Source: DASZFV01 sp035549075 (lineage in GTDB: Bacteria > Myxococcota_A > Polyangia > Fen-1088). Taken from it: 64,000 nucleotides of DNA. The notes beneath the pieces are model-generated. The model saw only the letters and a program-made list of their open reading frames with translations, ran no database searches and was not told the DNA's origin. Where the stretch lies: the NCBI GenBank assembly GCA_035549075.1, contig DASZRT010000143.1, positions 62,001 through 126,000 on the forward strand. The letters are read 5' to 3'. Shown piece by piece: positions 45,617-54,104 of this stretch (position 1 is the first letter of the stretch; every line of letters starts with the position of its first letter). A program made the position numbers and the translations under genes.

Positions 45617-46753
45617 CTACTGGGTACACAGCTTGGGGCCGTCCGCCGTCTTGCACGGGCCGCCGCAGTCGACGCCTTCTTCCCACTTTTCTTTTACGCC
45701 GTTCGCGCAGGCCGCCTTGCGCGTCTTCTTCTGCTCGGCCGTGTAGACCTGATCGGGGTTCTCGCACAGCACGCCCAAGCAAGAGCCGCCGCAGTCGATG
45801 CCGTCCTCGTCGCCGTTCTGCATGCCGTCGCTGCACGTGCCGCAGGCGTTGCCGCAGACCGCGCCGCAGTCGACCCCGTCCTCGCCGATGTTCTGGACGC
45901 CGTCGTGGCAGCTGGCCGGCACGAGGTGCATCGTGCGGTACGACGTCTGGTTGAAGAGCGCCGTCGTGTCGTGGCCCGTGAGGTCGATCGAACCGTCGCC
46001 CTTGACGCAGTAGTCGGCGACCGACGCCGGGTTGTAGAAGTCGTCGAACAGCGTGATTGACGTCGAGCCCTTGTCCGAGAACCAGCGGCCCGACGGCCCG
46101 CCGATGAACGAGACGTCATACTGGCAGTCGCAGCCGCCCTGGCTCGGGTCGGCCGGGTCGAAGCAGCGGACGCTGTAGATGTTGGCCTCGGCGGCGAGGA
46201 ACTCGCCGAGGCGGCGGCCGAGCGCCGGGCACGAGAGGCGCACGCCCTGCGCCGTGAGGCAGCTCTCGGTGAACTCGAGGTCGCGCGTCTGCAGGTAGGT
46301 GATCTGCATGCGGTAGTGACCCGTGTTCAGCTGCGTCGCCGAGTCGGCGGAGAGCGTGAACGCGCCCACCTTGAGCGGGATCGGCGGCGCCCACACGACG
46401 AAGCGCGCAATCTCGCCCGTCGGCTTGAAGACGATGTTCGAGCACCAGTCGGCCGTGACGTTGTCGGGCGGCCGCGTCGTCGCCGTCACGGGCGGCTGGC
46501 GCAACAGCGTCTCGGGGACCGGCGGCGTCTGCAGCTGGTCCTGGCAGAAGGCCGACTCGTCGACGACGCCGTCGTGCTGGCCGACGACCGTCCACGCCTT
46601 CGTCGGCACGCCGCTCACCATCGCCGCGCCCGCCATGAGGTCGCCGCCGCACGCGCTCAGCGACTCACAAAACGGCTGTGTCTTGCACCCCGAAAGGCCG
46701 GCGATCCCGATGACCGATGCGAATAGCGCGCTCCCTGCGAGCCCTGTCTTCAT
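45617..46753 (-). CDS. Cys-rich lipoprotein with DCGGxC repeats
   Basis: 378 residues from ATG 46753; AAAGG lies nine bases upstream. Lipobox is AGLSGC. The first ~260 residues contain scattered Cys and a beta-rich domain (HYRMQITYLQTRDLEF). The last ~95 residues carry three copies of the motif CxDGxQNxxEDGxDCGGxC: QNIGEDGVDCGAVCG, QNGDEDGIDCGGSCL and VKEKWEEGVDCGGPC. This motif recurs in myxobacterial and other deltaproteobacterial surface proteins. No heme motif is seen. Followed after 25 bases by the porin-like gene, so they are probably co-transcribed. Confidence 0.82.
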   Translation of the reverse strand: MKTGLAGSALFASVIGIAGLSGCKTQPFCESLSACGGDLMAGAAMVSGVPTKAWTVVGQHDGVVDESAFCQDQLQTPPVPETLLRQPPVTATTRPPDNVTADWCSNIVFKPTGEIARFVVWAPPIPLKVGAFTLSADSATQLNTGHYRMQITYLQTRDLEFTESCLTAQGVRLSCPALGRRLGEFLAAEANIYSVRCFDPADPSQGGCDCQYDVSFIGGPSGRWFSDKGSTSITLFDDFYNPASVADYCVKGDGSIDLTGHDTTALFNQTSYRTMHLVPASCHDGVQNIGEDGVDCGAVCGNACGTCSDGMQNGDEDGIDCGGSCLGVLCENPDQVYTAEQKKTRKAACANGVKEKWEEGVDCGGPCKTADGPKLCTQ

Positions 46754-46820
46754 ATACACACGTGCCTTTCGTCTCCTCGAACGTGGAACCGACTTGAGGT
46801 CTTGCGTCGCCGTCGCGTGC

Positions 46821-48065
46821 TCAGACTCCGCTGCCGCCCGTGCCCGTCGAGCCGCCCGTGCCCGTCGAGCCGCCCGTCGCCGCCGAACCGTCCGTGCCCG
46901 TCGCGCCGCCCGCGCCCGCGTCCGAGCCGGTCGTGCCTCCCGTCGGCGTGACCGTCATGCCGTTGTTGTTCGGGTTCGCGCCCGGCGCGAGCAGACCGAA
47001 GAACAGCGTCATCGCCGCCGTGGCGCGATCGTCCTGGCTCGCGTGGCCGAGGCCGACCGACGTGCAGAACACGACCGGGTAATCGGCCGGGCACTTCGTG
47101 AAGCGCTTGCAGATGCCCGCGCCGATCGCCGTGTTCTCGTCGTGCCAGTCGGTCTGGATCGAGTTGTCGTCGTAGTCGGTCGGGCAGTCGTTCGTGCGGC
47201 CGACGCGCGCGAGCGCGCTCTTGTTGAGCGCGATCTTGTTGGCGTTGTCCATCGTGTCGCTGAGCCAGAAGGCCGCGACGGGGCCGCACGGCGGCTGCTC
47301 CGACGGCTCGCCGCCCGAGACCGACGCCTGCGCTCGCACGTGGTAGTTCGGCGCGAACTTGCGCGGGTTGGAGAACTTCGGGTCGACCACGCCGCCGAAC
47401 GCGCAGCCCCACATGTTGGCGAGCCAGCCGCCCGTGCTGTAGCCGGCGACGTAGATGCGGTTCGTGTCGACGCAGTAGTGCGAGTCGACGAAGTCGGTGA
47501 AGAGCTGGAAGGCCTCCCACTCCTGCGACTTGAGGCCGGCCTCGTTGTCGTAGCAGTTCATGTTCGCGCCGTCCGTCGGGATGTCGAGCGCGACGTAGAT
47601 CGCCTCTTCGTTGCCCTTGAACAGCGGGAGCGTGCTCGTGTTGGCGGCGTTGTACGAGCCGCAGCCCTGGCCGATGTAGATCAAAGGATAGGGCTTACTG
47701 GGATCGTAGTCGGCGGGCACGCGCACCCAGAACGAGCGCGGACCTTTTCTCGCCGGGTCGGGCGTGTCGGTGAGGTTCTCGCCCGTGCCCATCACGGTGA
47801 ACTGCATGTAGCCCTTGGCCGAGCCGGGGATCGTTCGCGGCGTCCCGTCGGGCACCGGCATGCCGCAGCCGAGGCCCGCCTTCACGCTGTTGTCGGGGCC
47901 GAGGTACTTGATGCCGTACTCGTCGTTGCGAATCGGACCGACCTGCTGGCCCGACGAACAGCCGAGGTAACCCGAGCACGTCGAGTCGCTGTAGTTCGGC
48001 ACTTTGCAGCCCGCCGCTGCGAAGCCGGCCGCGGCGATGAAGAGACCAAGGGTGAAAATCTTCAT
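46821..48065 (-). CDS. PHB depolymerase/feruloyl-esterase-like lipoprotein with C-terminal Gly/Thr tail (fifth paralogue)
   Basis: 414 residues from ATG 48065, AGGAG upstream. Lipobox is FAAAGC (Cys ~20). Here the domain follows the anchor almost directly (KVPNYSDSTCSGYLGCSSG) and the GGSTGTGG linker sits at the C-terminus instead. The hydrolase has SFWVRVPADYDPSKPYPLIYIG, GQGCG, CVDTNRIYVAGYSTGGWLANM (nucleophile; the second Ser of the other copies is Thr) and the His in TSVGLGHASQ. No sorting signal follows the tail, so the tail's purpose is unclear. Located 67 bases upstream of the Cys-rich lipoprotein on the same strand. Confidence 0.84.
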   Translation of the reverse strand: MKIFTLGLFIAAAGFAAAGCKVPNYSDSTCSGYLGCSSGQQVGPIRNDEYGIKYLGPDNSVKAGLGCGMPVPDGTPRTIPGSAKGYMQFTVMGTGENLTDTPDPARKGPRSFWVRVPADYDPSKPYPLIYIGQGCGSYNAANTSTLPLFKGNEEAIYVALDIPTDGANMNCYDNEAGLKSQEWEAFQLFTDFVDSHYCVDTNRIYVAGYSTGGWLANMWGCAFGGVVDPKFSNPRKFAPNYHVRAQASVSGGEPSEQPPCGPVAAFWLSDTMDNANKIALNKSALARVGRTNDCPTDYDDNSIQTDWHDENTAIGAGICKRFTKCPADYPVVFCTSVGLGHASQDDRATAAMTLFFGLLAPGANPNNNGMTVTPTGGTTGSDAGAGGATGTDGSAATGGSTGTGGSTGTGGSGV

Positions 48066-48382
48066 GGGTGAAACTCCTACTCGTGAAGCGGCGGGGGCTG
48101 ACCTGAATCCGAGGCGATTTTCGGGGCGCATCAGAGCAGGGTCGTCCCGCGTTGTCCAGGGATTGTCCCACACGCGGTCAGATTCGCAGGCCGACGTGCG
48201 AGGTCCCAAGGAATGAGTCGTTTACCGCTTTTAGATCTTTGATTACGTGCGCGCGGTCTCACGCGAAAAGGCGCCACTGTTTACGAACGGTGTTACACTT
48301 CGGTAGCCAGCGGCAGCGCGACACGGTGAGGGCGCCCGGGTAGGTCTCAGCGGTTCCGCCGCAGGTTTCTCGGAGGTCTGCC
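48066..48382. promoter_or_regulatory. Divergent intergenic region with no gene seen
   Basis: These 317 bases separate the fifth esterase paralogue from the F5/8C protein. A less GC-rich patch near 48215-48310 (with TTTTAGATCTTTGATTACG and TTTACGAACGGTGTTACACT) probably holds the divergent promoters, but I could not place a convincing -35/-10 pair. A ribosome site CGGAGG is at 48371. No RNA gene or strong hairpin was seen. Confidence 0.4.
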
Positions 48383-49387
48383 ATGTTCCGTAAGGTTCAC
48401 TGGAGGCTGGGAAGCGGGGCTGTGTTCTTGGTGCTCGCGAGCGTCGCCCTCGTCGGGATCGACTGCGGTGCGCCCGAGAGCCTCAAGAACGTCACCGGCA
48501 ACATCGGGGGTGGCGGCAACGGCGGCACACCGACGGGCGGCACGACCGACACGGGCGGCACCGGCGGCGCGACCGACACCGGCGGCACGGGCGGCGCGAC
48601 CGACCTCGGCGGTTCCGGCGGCGCGACCGACACCGGCGGCTCGACGGGAACCGGCGGCTCGACCGCGACGGGCGGAGCGACCGGCAACGGCGGTTCGACG
48701 GGCACGGGCGGCTCGACGGCAAACGGCGGCACCACGGGCAGCGGCGGTTCGACCGCCAACGGCGGCACGACCGGCTCGGGCGGCACCACGGCCGCCGGCG
48801 GAACGACGGGCTCGGGCGGCGGCGGCGCGGGCGGCACGACCGCGTCCGGCGGAACGACGGGCTCGGGCGGCACCGGCGGCTCCGCTTCGATGGTCTGTAT
48901 GAACAGCGTCGTCGTCTCAGCCGGCGGCAGCGAGGCCAACTGTCCCGCGAAGACGACTTGGAAAGCGACCGCCAACCCGACGCCGGCGTCGAACTTCGAC
49001 GGCATCAACAACATGTACCTGCAGCCGCAGTACGCGATCGACGGGATGGCCGCCACCCGCTATTCGAGCGGCGCGACATTGGCGGCCAACTTCTACTTCC
49101 AGGTCGATCTCGGCGTCGCGAAGACGGTCTCGGGCATCACGGTCGACACGAACGTCGGCACGGACACGATGGACGTCGCGAACGGCTATGACGTCAGCGT
49201 GTCGACGGATGGAACCAACTTCACGGTCGTCAAGTCGTGCGCGTACAACGCGGCGCCCACAGAGGTGATCAACTTCGCGTCGACCACCGCCCGCTACATT
49301 CGCTACATCAACAAAGGAGCGCCGGGCCCCGGCAACGGACCTACCAGTTGGATGTCGATCCACGAGTTCGACATCATCTGCCACTGA
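48383..49387 (+). CDS. F5/8 type C (discoidin)-domain protein with long Gly/Thr/Ser linker
   Basis: 334 residues from ATG 48383, set by CGGAGG. The signal peptide ends near LVGIDCGAP; Asp before the Cys is unusual, so lipidation is uncertain. A ~125-residue linker of GGTTDTGG/GGSTGTGG units follows. The C-terminal ~155 residues are a galactose-binding-like domain: YAIDGMAATRYSSG, FYFQVDLGVAKTVSGITVDTN, GYDVSVSTDGTNFTVV, and ARYIRYINKG. Discoidin folds bind sugars or phospholipids; this one probably recognises a polysaccharide outside the cell. No catalytic domain is present. It stands alone on the + strand among leftward genes. Confidence 0.87.
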   Translation: MFRKVHWRLGSGAVFLVLASVALVGIDCGAPESLKNVTGNIGGGGNGGTPTGGTTDTGGTGGATDTGGTGGATDLGGSGGATDTGGSTGTGGSTATGGATGNGGSTGTGGSTANGGTTGSGGSTANGGTTGSGGTTAAGGTTGSGGGGAGGTTASGGTTGSGGTGGSASMVCMNSVVVSAGGSEANCPAKTTWKATANPTPASNFDGINNMYLQPQYAIDGMAATRYSSGATLAANFYFQVDLGVAKTVSGITVDTNVGTDTMDVANGYDVSVSTDGTNFTVVKSCAYNAAPTEVINFASTTARYIRYINKGAPGPGNGPTSWMSIHEFDIICH

Positions 49388-49460
49388 TTCAGTAGGCCCC
49401 ATTGGCGTACGTGCCCACCCACATTGCGATGAAGGGGGCGCGTACGGGAATGGCTGGGCG

Positions 49461-49565
49461 ACGCGGCTCTGCCGCGGCGACCAGCGGGGGTAAGGGGGGA
49501 CGCAGAGGCGCCAGCGTAGGTGTGCCGAGCAGGCCAACGCAGAAGGCGCCGGGCGGTCCCCCCTT
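49461..49565. repeat. Intergenic GC-rich palindromic element
   Basis: CGCGGC at 49462-49467 pairs with GCCGCG at 49471-49476. Further on AAGGGGGGA (49492-49500) pairs perfectly with TCCCCCCTT (49557-49565). It lies between convergent genes and shares the CGCGGC-x-GCCGCG core, G-runs and a CTTCTTAG end with 43800-43874. The rest of 49388-49566 holds no gene that I can support. Confidence 0.45.
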
Positions 49566-49566
49566 C

Positions 49567-50541
49567 TTAGTAGACGCGGTCGAGCAGCGGCAACCCCCTC
49601 TCGAAGTACGAGAGGTTGTCGAGGAAGTGGCAGACGAGGCGCTCGCTCTCGTCCGCGTGGCCGCCTGCCACGTGGGGTGAGACGAAGCAATTGGGCGTCG
49701 TCCAGAGCGCGTGGTCGGGCGGCAGCGGCTCGGGGTCGGTAACGTCGAGGTAGGCGGCCGCGAGCTGGCCCGACGCGAGCGCCGCGACGAGCGCCGTTTG
49801 ATCGACCGTGGATCCGCGTCCGATGTTGACGAAGATGGCGCCTGGCTTCAGTGACGCGAAGACGGCGGCGTCGAACGCGTGGCGCGTGCCCGGCCCGCCC
49901 GGCAACAGATCGACGACGTGATCAGCCGTGGCGAGCGCCTTCGCCGCCGCCGGCGTGCCCCACACGAACGTCGGCACCGGGTCGTCGCCGCCTGCGCGTC
50001 GCCGGATGCCGACGACGTTCGCGCCCATGGGCGCCAGCATCGCCGTGAGACGGCGGCCGATCGAACCGTAGCCCACGAGCGCGATCGTGAGCGCGCCCAT
50101 GCGGCGGGCGGAGGCGCGGAGCGCGTGCTGCGGCCACGCGCGCGGCGCGCGCTGGTTCTCCATCGCGTCGGGCAACCGCCGTTCGTGCGCGAGCATGAAC
50201 GCGAGCGCGTGCTCGGCGCAGGGGGCGTCGTAGACGAGCGAGCTCTTCGTGAGCATCGCGCCGCGCGTGACGAACGCCGTGCGCAAATCGTCGCGGTCGT
50301 AGGGGTTGTAGCCGGCGCTCGACAGCTGCACCCAGCGCGCGCGCGACGAGATCAGCTGCGTCGGCTCAGGCTGCCCGAAGGCGACGTCGGCCGTCGCGAG
50401 CCCCTCGTCGGGCACGCCCTCGCCGCTCGCGGCGACGAGCCCCTGTTCGGGCACGACGAGCCGGTGCGCGCGCGTGCCGGCTTCCAGCGCGCGGCGCGCG
50501 CCATCGGGCAGCTTGGCGTTGCACCAGATCGTGAGGGCCAC
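49567..50541 (-). CDS. D-isomer-specific 2-hydroxyacid dehydrogenase
   Basis: 324 residues from GTG 50541; the frame is open upstream but loses family similarity there. The NAD-binding motif is ALVGYGSIGRRL. It is followed by VVDLLPGGPGTRHAF and GAIFVNIGRGSTVDQTALVAAL, then YLDVTDPEPLPPDHALWTTPN and SPHVAGG (the catalytic His). The substrate-domain part has the SSAGYNPYD pattern. These are the Rossmann and catalytic signatures of the D-lactate/phosphoglycerate/glyoxylate reductase superfamily; substrate unknown. It is divergent from the histidine phosphatase, with a 78-base gap for both promoters. Confidence 0.92.
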   Translation of the reverse strand: MALTIWCNAKLPDGARRALEAGTRAHRLVVPEQGLVAASGEGVPDEGLATADVAFGQPEPTQLISSRARWVQLSSAGYNPYDRDDLRTAFVTRGAMLTKSSLVYDAPCAEHALAFMLAHERRLPDAMENQRAPRAWPQHALRASARRMGALTIALVGYGSIGRRLTAMLAPMGANVVGIRRRAGGDDPVPTFVWGTPAAAKALATADHVVDLLPGGPGTRHAFDAAVFASLKPGAIFVNIGRGSTVDQTALVAALASGQLAAAYLDVTDPEPLPPDHALWTTPNCFVSPHVAGGHADESERLVCHFLDNLSYFERGLPLLDRVY

Positions 50542-50619
50542 GCGACGACTGTACCGTCGCCCGCGTCCGTGCGCGAACACATGGACTCGGGCGCGCGCCG
50601 ACGGCATCATGGCGCCCTC

Positions 50620-51294
50620 ATGAAGGCGACCCGTCTTTTCCTCGTGCGCCACGGGGCGACCAAGCTCACCGCCGAGGACCGGTTCTCGGGCGCCGTGGGC
50701 GTCGACCTGTCCGACGAAGGCCGCTCGCAGGCGGCGGCGCTCGCGCGGCGCCTCGCCGGCGAGAAGATCTCGGCGGTCTACGCGAGCCCGCTGTCGCGCA
50801 CGCTCGAGACGGCTTCGATCCTCGCCGAGCCGCACGAGCTGCCGGTCGTCACGCGCGACGGCCTGCGCGAGATCAGCCACGGTCGCTGGGAGGGCCTCAC
50901 GCGCAAGGAGGTCGAGCGCCGCTTCCCCGACGAGTACGCGGCGTGGGAGGCCGATCCGTTCACGTTCGCGCCGCTCGACGGCGAGTCGGGCGTGGGCGTG
51001 CTCGCGCGCGCGCTGCCCGTCATCCGCGAGGTCGTCGTCGCGCACGCGGGCACGAACGTGCTCGTCGTGTCCCACAAAGCGACGCTGCGCCTGTTGTTGT
51101 CGAGCCTTCTCGGGTTCGACGCGCGCGGGTACCGAGATCGCCTCGACCAGTCGCCCGCGTGCCTCAACGTCGTCGACTTCAAAGATCCGGTGCGCGCGCG
51201 CCTCATGCTCTTCAACGACGTGTCCCACTACCAAGACCAGCCTCGCCACGCGCGCGGAAACCTTTCGAAGTGGTGGGATCCGAAGCAACGATGA
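50620..51294 (+). CDS. Histidine phosphatase (phosphoglycerate mutase-like)
   Basis: 224 residues from ATG 50620. The phospho-histidine motif is FLVRHGATKL at the N-terminus. It is followed by the GVDLSDEGRSQAAALARRL region, YASPLSRTLETASIL (second-Arg loop), and NVLVVSHKATLRLLLSSLLG (second catalytic His). The length fits cobalamin-phosphatase/GpmB-type enzymes that remove phosphate from small molecules; the exact substrate is not readable. Its stop overlaps the next gene's ATG (ATGA at 51291), so the two are translationally coupled. Confidence 0.9.
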   Translation: MKATRLFLVRHGATKLTAEDRFSGAVGVDLSDEGRSQAAALARRLAGEKISAVYASPLSRTLETASILAEPHELPVVTRDGLREISHGRWEGLTRKEVERRFPDEYAAWEADPFTFAPLDGESGVGVLARALPVIREVVVAHAGTNVLVVSHKATLRLLLSSLLGFDARGYRDRLDQSPACLNVVDFKDPVRARLMLFNDVSHYQDQPRHARGNLSKWWDPKQR

Positions 51295-54104
51295 CGGCGG
51301 GCAACCTGGCGGCGGGACGACGGGTCTCGTATGCATACGCGCGCTCGGTGATGTCGCCTCGACGAACATCGTGGGTCCTCGTGGCGATCGCCCTCGCGTT
51401 CGCCGCGCCCGCGCGCGCGCAGAGCCTCGGCGACTCCATGCCGCGGCGGCGCGAGCAGGAGCCGGCGGCGCAGCCGAAGCTCACGAAGGCGCCGCAGCTC
51501 CTGCAGACCGTCGATCCCGAGTACCCGGCCGACGCGCTCGCCGGGAAGCTCTCGGCCGACGTCACGATGTTCGTCGACATCGACGCCACGGGGCACGTCT
51601 CGAGGGTCGTGATCACGAAGCCCGCGGGCCACGGCTTCGACGAGGCGGCGCAAGCGGCCGTCATGAAGTACCTGTTCTCGCCCGCCGAGATCGACGGCAA
51701 GCCCGGCGCGATCCGCATCGAGTACACGCTGCACTTCGTGCCCAAGGTCGTCCCCGTCGCGACGGACGTCGACGGCGGCGTCGACGGAGCTCCCGACGTC
51801 GACGGCGGCCCGATGAACGTCACCGACGGCGGCACGCCCGACGCGCAACCCGCGCCGCCGCCTCCCCCGCCGCCGCCTCCCGCATTGGTGGTCGCGCGCG
51901 GTCGCCTGCGCGCGAAGGGCCGCCGCGATCCGATCAGGGACGCCGAGGTCACCGTCATCGAGCGCCCCGCGAACGCGCCCGAGAAGCCCGGCGTCCTCGC
52001 GGCGACGACCGACGAAGAGGGACGCTTCGAGATCAAGGGCCAGCCCGGCGTCTCGCTGCGCGTGATCATCGCCGACCCGCAGCACGACCCGTGCATCCGC
52101 GACCTCGACGCCTCGAAGGTCAGCGCCGAGTCGCCCGCCGAGATCGAGTGCCTCGTCGCCAAGCGCGCCGGCGCGACCTACGAGACCACCGTGCGCGCGC
52201 CGCCGCCCGCGCAGGCCGTCACGCGCTACACGCTCGCGAAGAGCGAGCTCACGACCGTGCCGGGCACGTTCGGCGATCCGTTGCGCGTCATCCAGAACCT
52301 GCCGGGCGTCGCGCGTCCGCCCTTCGGCCTCGGCCTGCTCGTCATCCGCGGCGCCTCACCTGACGACTCGGGCATCTACGTCGAGGGTCAGAAGATCCCG
52401 ATCCTGTATCACTTCCTGGTCGGGCCGTCGGTGCTCACGCCGCGGCTCATCGACCACATCGACTTCTACCCGGGCAACTTCGGCGTGAAGTACGGCCGCG
52501 TGACGGCCGGCATCGTCGACGTCGGCATCACGACCGATGCGACGCCGCACCTGCACGGCGAGGCCGACATCAACCTGCTCGACTCGTCGGCCTACGTCGA
52601 AGGGCCGCTCGCCAAGGGCTGGACGGGCTCGGTCTCGGCGCGCCGGTCGTACTACGACCTGTTGCTGCCGCTCGTCTTGCCGTCGAGCTCGACGACGGTC
52701 TCGCCCGTGTACTGGGACTACCAGGCCGGCGTGCACCGCGACTTCGCGGGCGGCCGCCTCGCCTTCTTCGCCTTCGGCAGCAACGACAGCCTCGAGATCA
52801 TCTCGAAGAGCCCGTCGACGGGCAACCTGTCGCTCGGCACGTCGACGGGCTTCCACAAGGTGTTCGCGGTGTGGTCGGCGGCGGCGCACGGCTGGGTCAA
52901 CCGCCTGTCGCCGGCGTACGGCTACGAGAAGCTGACCTTCGGCGCCGGCGAGGTCGGCATCAACCAGTCACAGCACGAGCTGTCGCTGCGCGACGAGCTG
53001 TCGCGCCAGCTGCACAAGAAGCTCATCTGGCGCGTGGGCCTCGACGTCGACCAGACCTTCGACAACCTCTACGTGAACTTGCCGCTCGCGCAGAACACGC
53101 GCCTCTACGGCGATCAGATGCTCACGCCCCAGCAGACGACGATCCCGCTCGGCACGTTCGGCTCGGCGCTCTACACCGACGCGACGTATGAGCCGGGCGG
53201 CGGCGTCACGCTGACGCCGGGCCTGCGCGGCGACTACTTTCGCTACGTCGGCCGCGATCGCTTCACGTGGGACCCACGCGTCGTCGCGCGCTGGAAGATC
53301 AACGACAAGCTCGCCCTCAAGGGCGGCGTCGGCATCTTCCACCAGATGCAGCAGCCGCAGCTCCTGAACGCTCAGTACGGCAACCCGTCGCTGCCGCCCA
53401 TCTGGGCCGATCAGTACTCGGTGGGCTTCGTCCGCAACCTCACCGACAAGCTCACGCTCGACACGACCTTCTATTACGTGAGCCGCCACAACGAGCCCGT
53501 GTCGGTCTCGGGCGGCTTCACGCCCGATGGGCGCGCGCGCTCGTACGGCATGGAGGTCATCCTCAAGCACGACTTCACCGAGCGGTTCTACGGCTGGGTC
53601 GCCTACACGCTCTCGCGCTCGGAGCAGACGGTGTACTCGGTCAACGGCGCGTCGCTGGGCAACGGCGGCGACGGCGCGCTGCAAAACCCGAACGCGACGT
53701 CGAAGGTCACGTGGTACCCGACGGACTTCGACCAGACCCACAACCTCAACATGATCGCGAGCTACAACTGGGGGAAGTGGCGGCTCGGCGGCCGCTTCCG
53801 CCTCGTGACGGGCACGCCGACGACGCCCGTCCTCGAGGGCACGTACGACGCCGACATGGGCACGTACGCCTGCCCCAACGGCCCGACGAACTCGGCGCGC
53901 AAGCCGACGTTCAACCAGCTCGACGGGCGGCTCGAGCGCAAGTGGACGTTCAACGCCTGGGAGCTCGGCGCCTACCTCGACGTGCAGAACATCTACAACG
54001 CCAAGAACCCGGAGCTCACGGTGCCGGACTACCGCTGCCGCACTTCGCTTCAGGTCCAGGGCATCCCCTTCCTGCCGACCTTCGGCGTGCGAGGCATGTT
54101 CTGA
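51291..54104 (+). CDS. TonB-dependent receptor with an N-terminal TonB C-terminal domain fusion
   Basis: 937 residues from ATG 51291 (ATGA overlap); an internal ATG at 51351 gives a shorter signal (MSPRRTSWVLVAIALAFAA, then ARA-QS). After the signal comes a TonB C-terminal-type domain (DPEYPADALAGKLSADVTMF ... VDIDATGHVSRVVITKPAGHG ... FSPAEIDGKPG; cited in parts). A Pro-rich linker (PPPPPPPPP) and a carboxypeptidase-regulatory-like segment (GRLRAKGRRDPIRDAEVTVIE) follow. The plug begins with TVPGTFGDPLRVIQNLPG and GLLVIRGASPDDSGIYVEG; the barrel ends with the terminal Phe FGVRGMF. It should import a large ligand such as a siderophore or oligosaccharide. The TonB-domain fusion is unusual. Confidence 0.9.
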   Translation: MTAGNLAAGRRVSYAYARSVMSPRRTSWVLVAIALAFAAPARAQSLGDSMPRRREQEPAAQPKLTKAPQLLQTVDPEYPADALAGKLSADVTMFVDIDATGHVSRVVITKPAGHGFDEAAQAAVMKYLFSPAEIDGKPGAIRIEYTLHFVPKVVPVATDVDGGVDGAPDVDGGPMNVTDGGTPDAQPAPPPPPPPPPALVVARGRLRAKGRRDPIRDAEVTVIERPANAPEKPGVLAATTDEEGRFEIKGQPGVSLRVIIADPQHDPCIRDLDASKVSAESPAEIECLVAKRAGATYETTVRAPPPAQAVTRYTLAKSELTTVPGTFGDPLRVIQNLPGVARPPFGLGLLVIRGASPDDSGIYVEGQKIPILYHFLVGPSVLTPRLIDHIDFYPGNFGVKYGRVTAGIVDVGITTDATPHLHGEADINLLDSSAYVEGPLAKGWTGSVSARRSYYDLLLPLVLPSSSTTVSPVYWDYQAGVHRDFAGGRLAFFAFGSNDSLEIISKSPSTGNLSLGTSTGFHKVFAVWSAAAHGWVNRLSPAYGYEKLTFGAGEVGINQSQHELSLRDELSRQLHKKLIWRVGLDVDQTFDNLYVNLPLAQNTRLYGDQMLTPQQTTIPLGTFGSALYTDATYEPGGGVTLTPGLRGDYFRYVGRDRFTWDPRVVARWKINDKLALKGGVGIFHQMQQPQLLNAQYGNPSLPPIWADQYSVGFVRNLTDKLTLDTTFYYVSRHNEPVSVSGGFTPDGRARSYGMEVILKHDFTERFYGWVAYTLSRSEQTVYSVNGASLGNGGDGALQNPNATSKVTWYPTDFDQTHNLNMIASYNWGKWRLGGRFRLVTGTPTTPVLEGTYDADMGTYACPNGPTNSARKPTFNQLDGRLERKWTFNAWELGAYLDVQNIYNAKNPELTVPDYRCRTSLQVQGIPFLPTFGVRGMF

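Noticed and set aside
48152..48343. 63-codon frame between the fifth esterase and the F5/8C gene
   Set aside because: No ribosome site, no domain and no coupling; it spans the likely promoter region.
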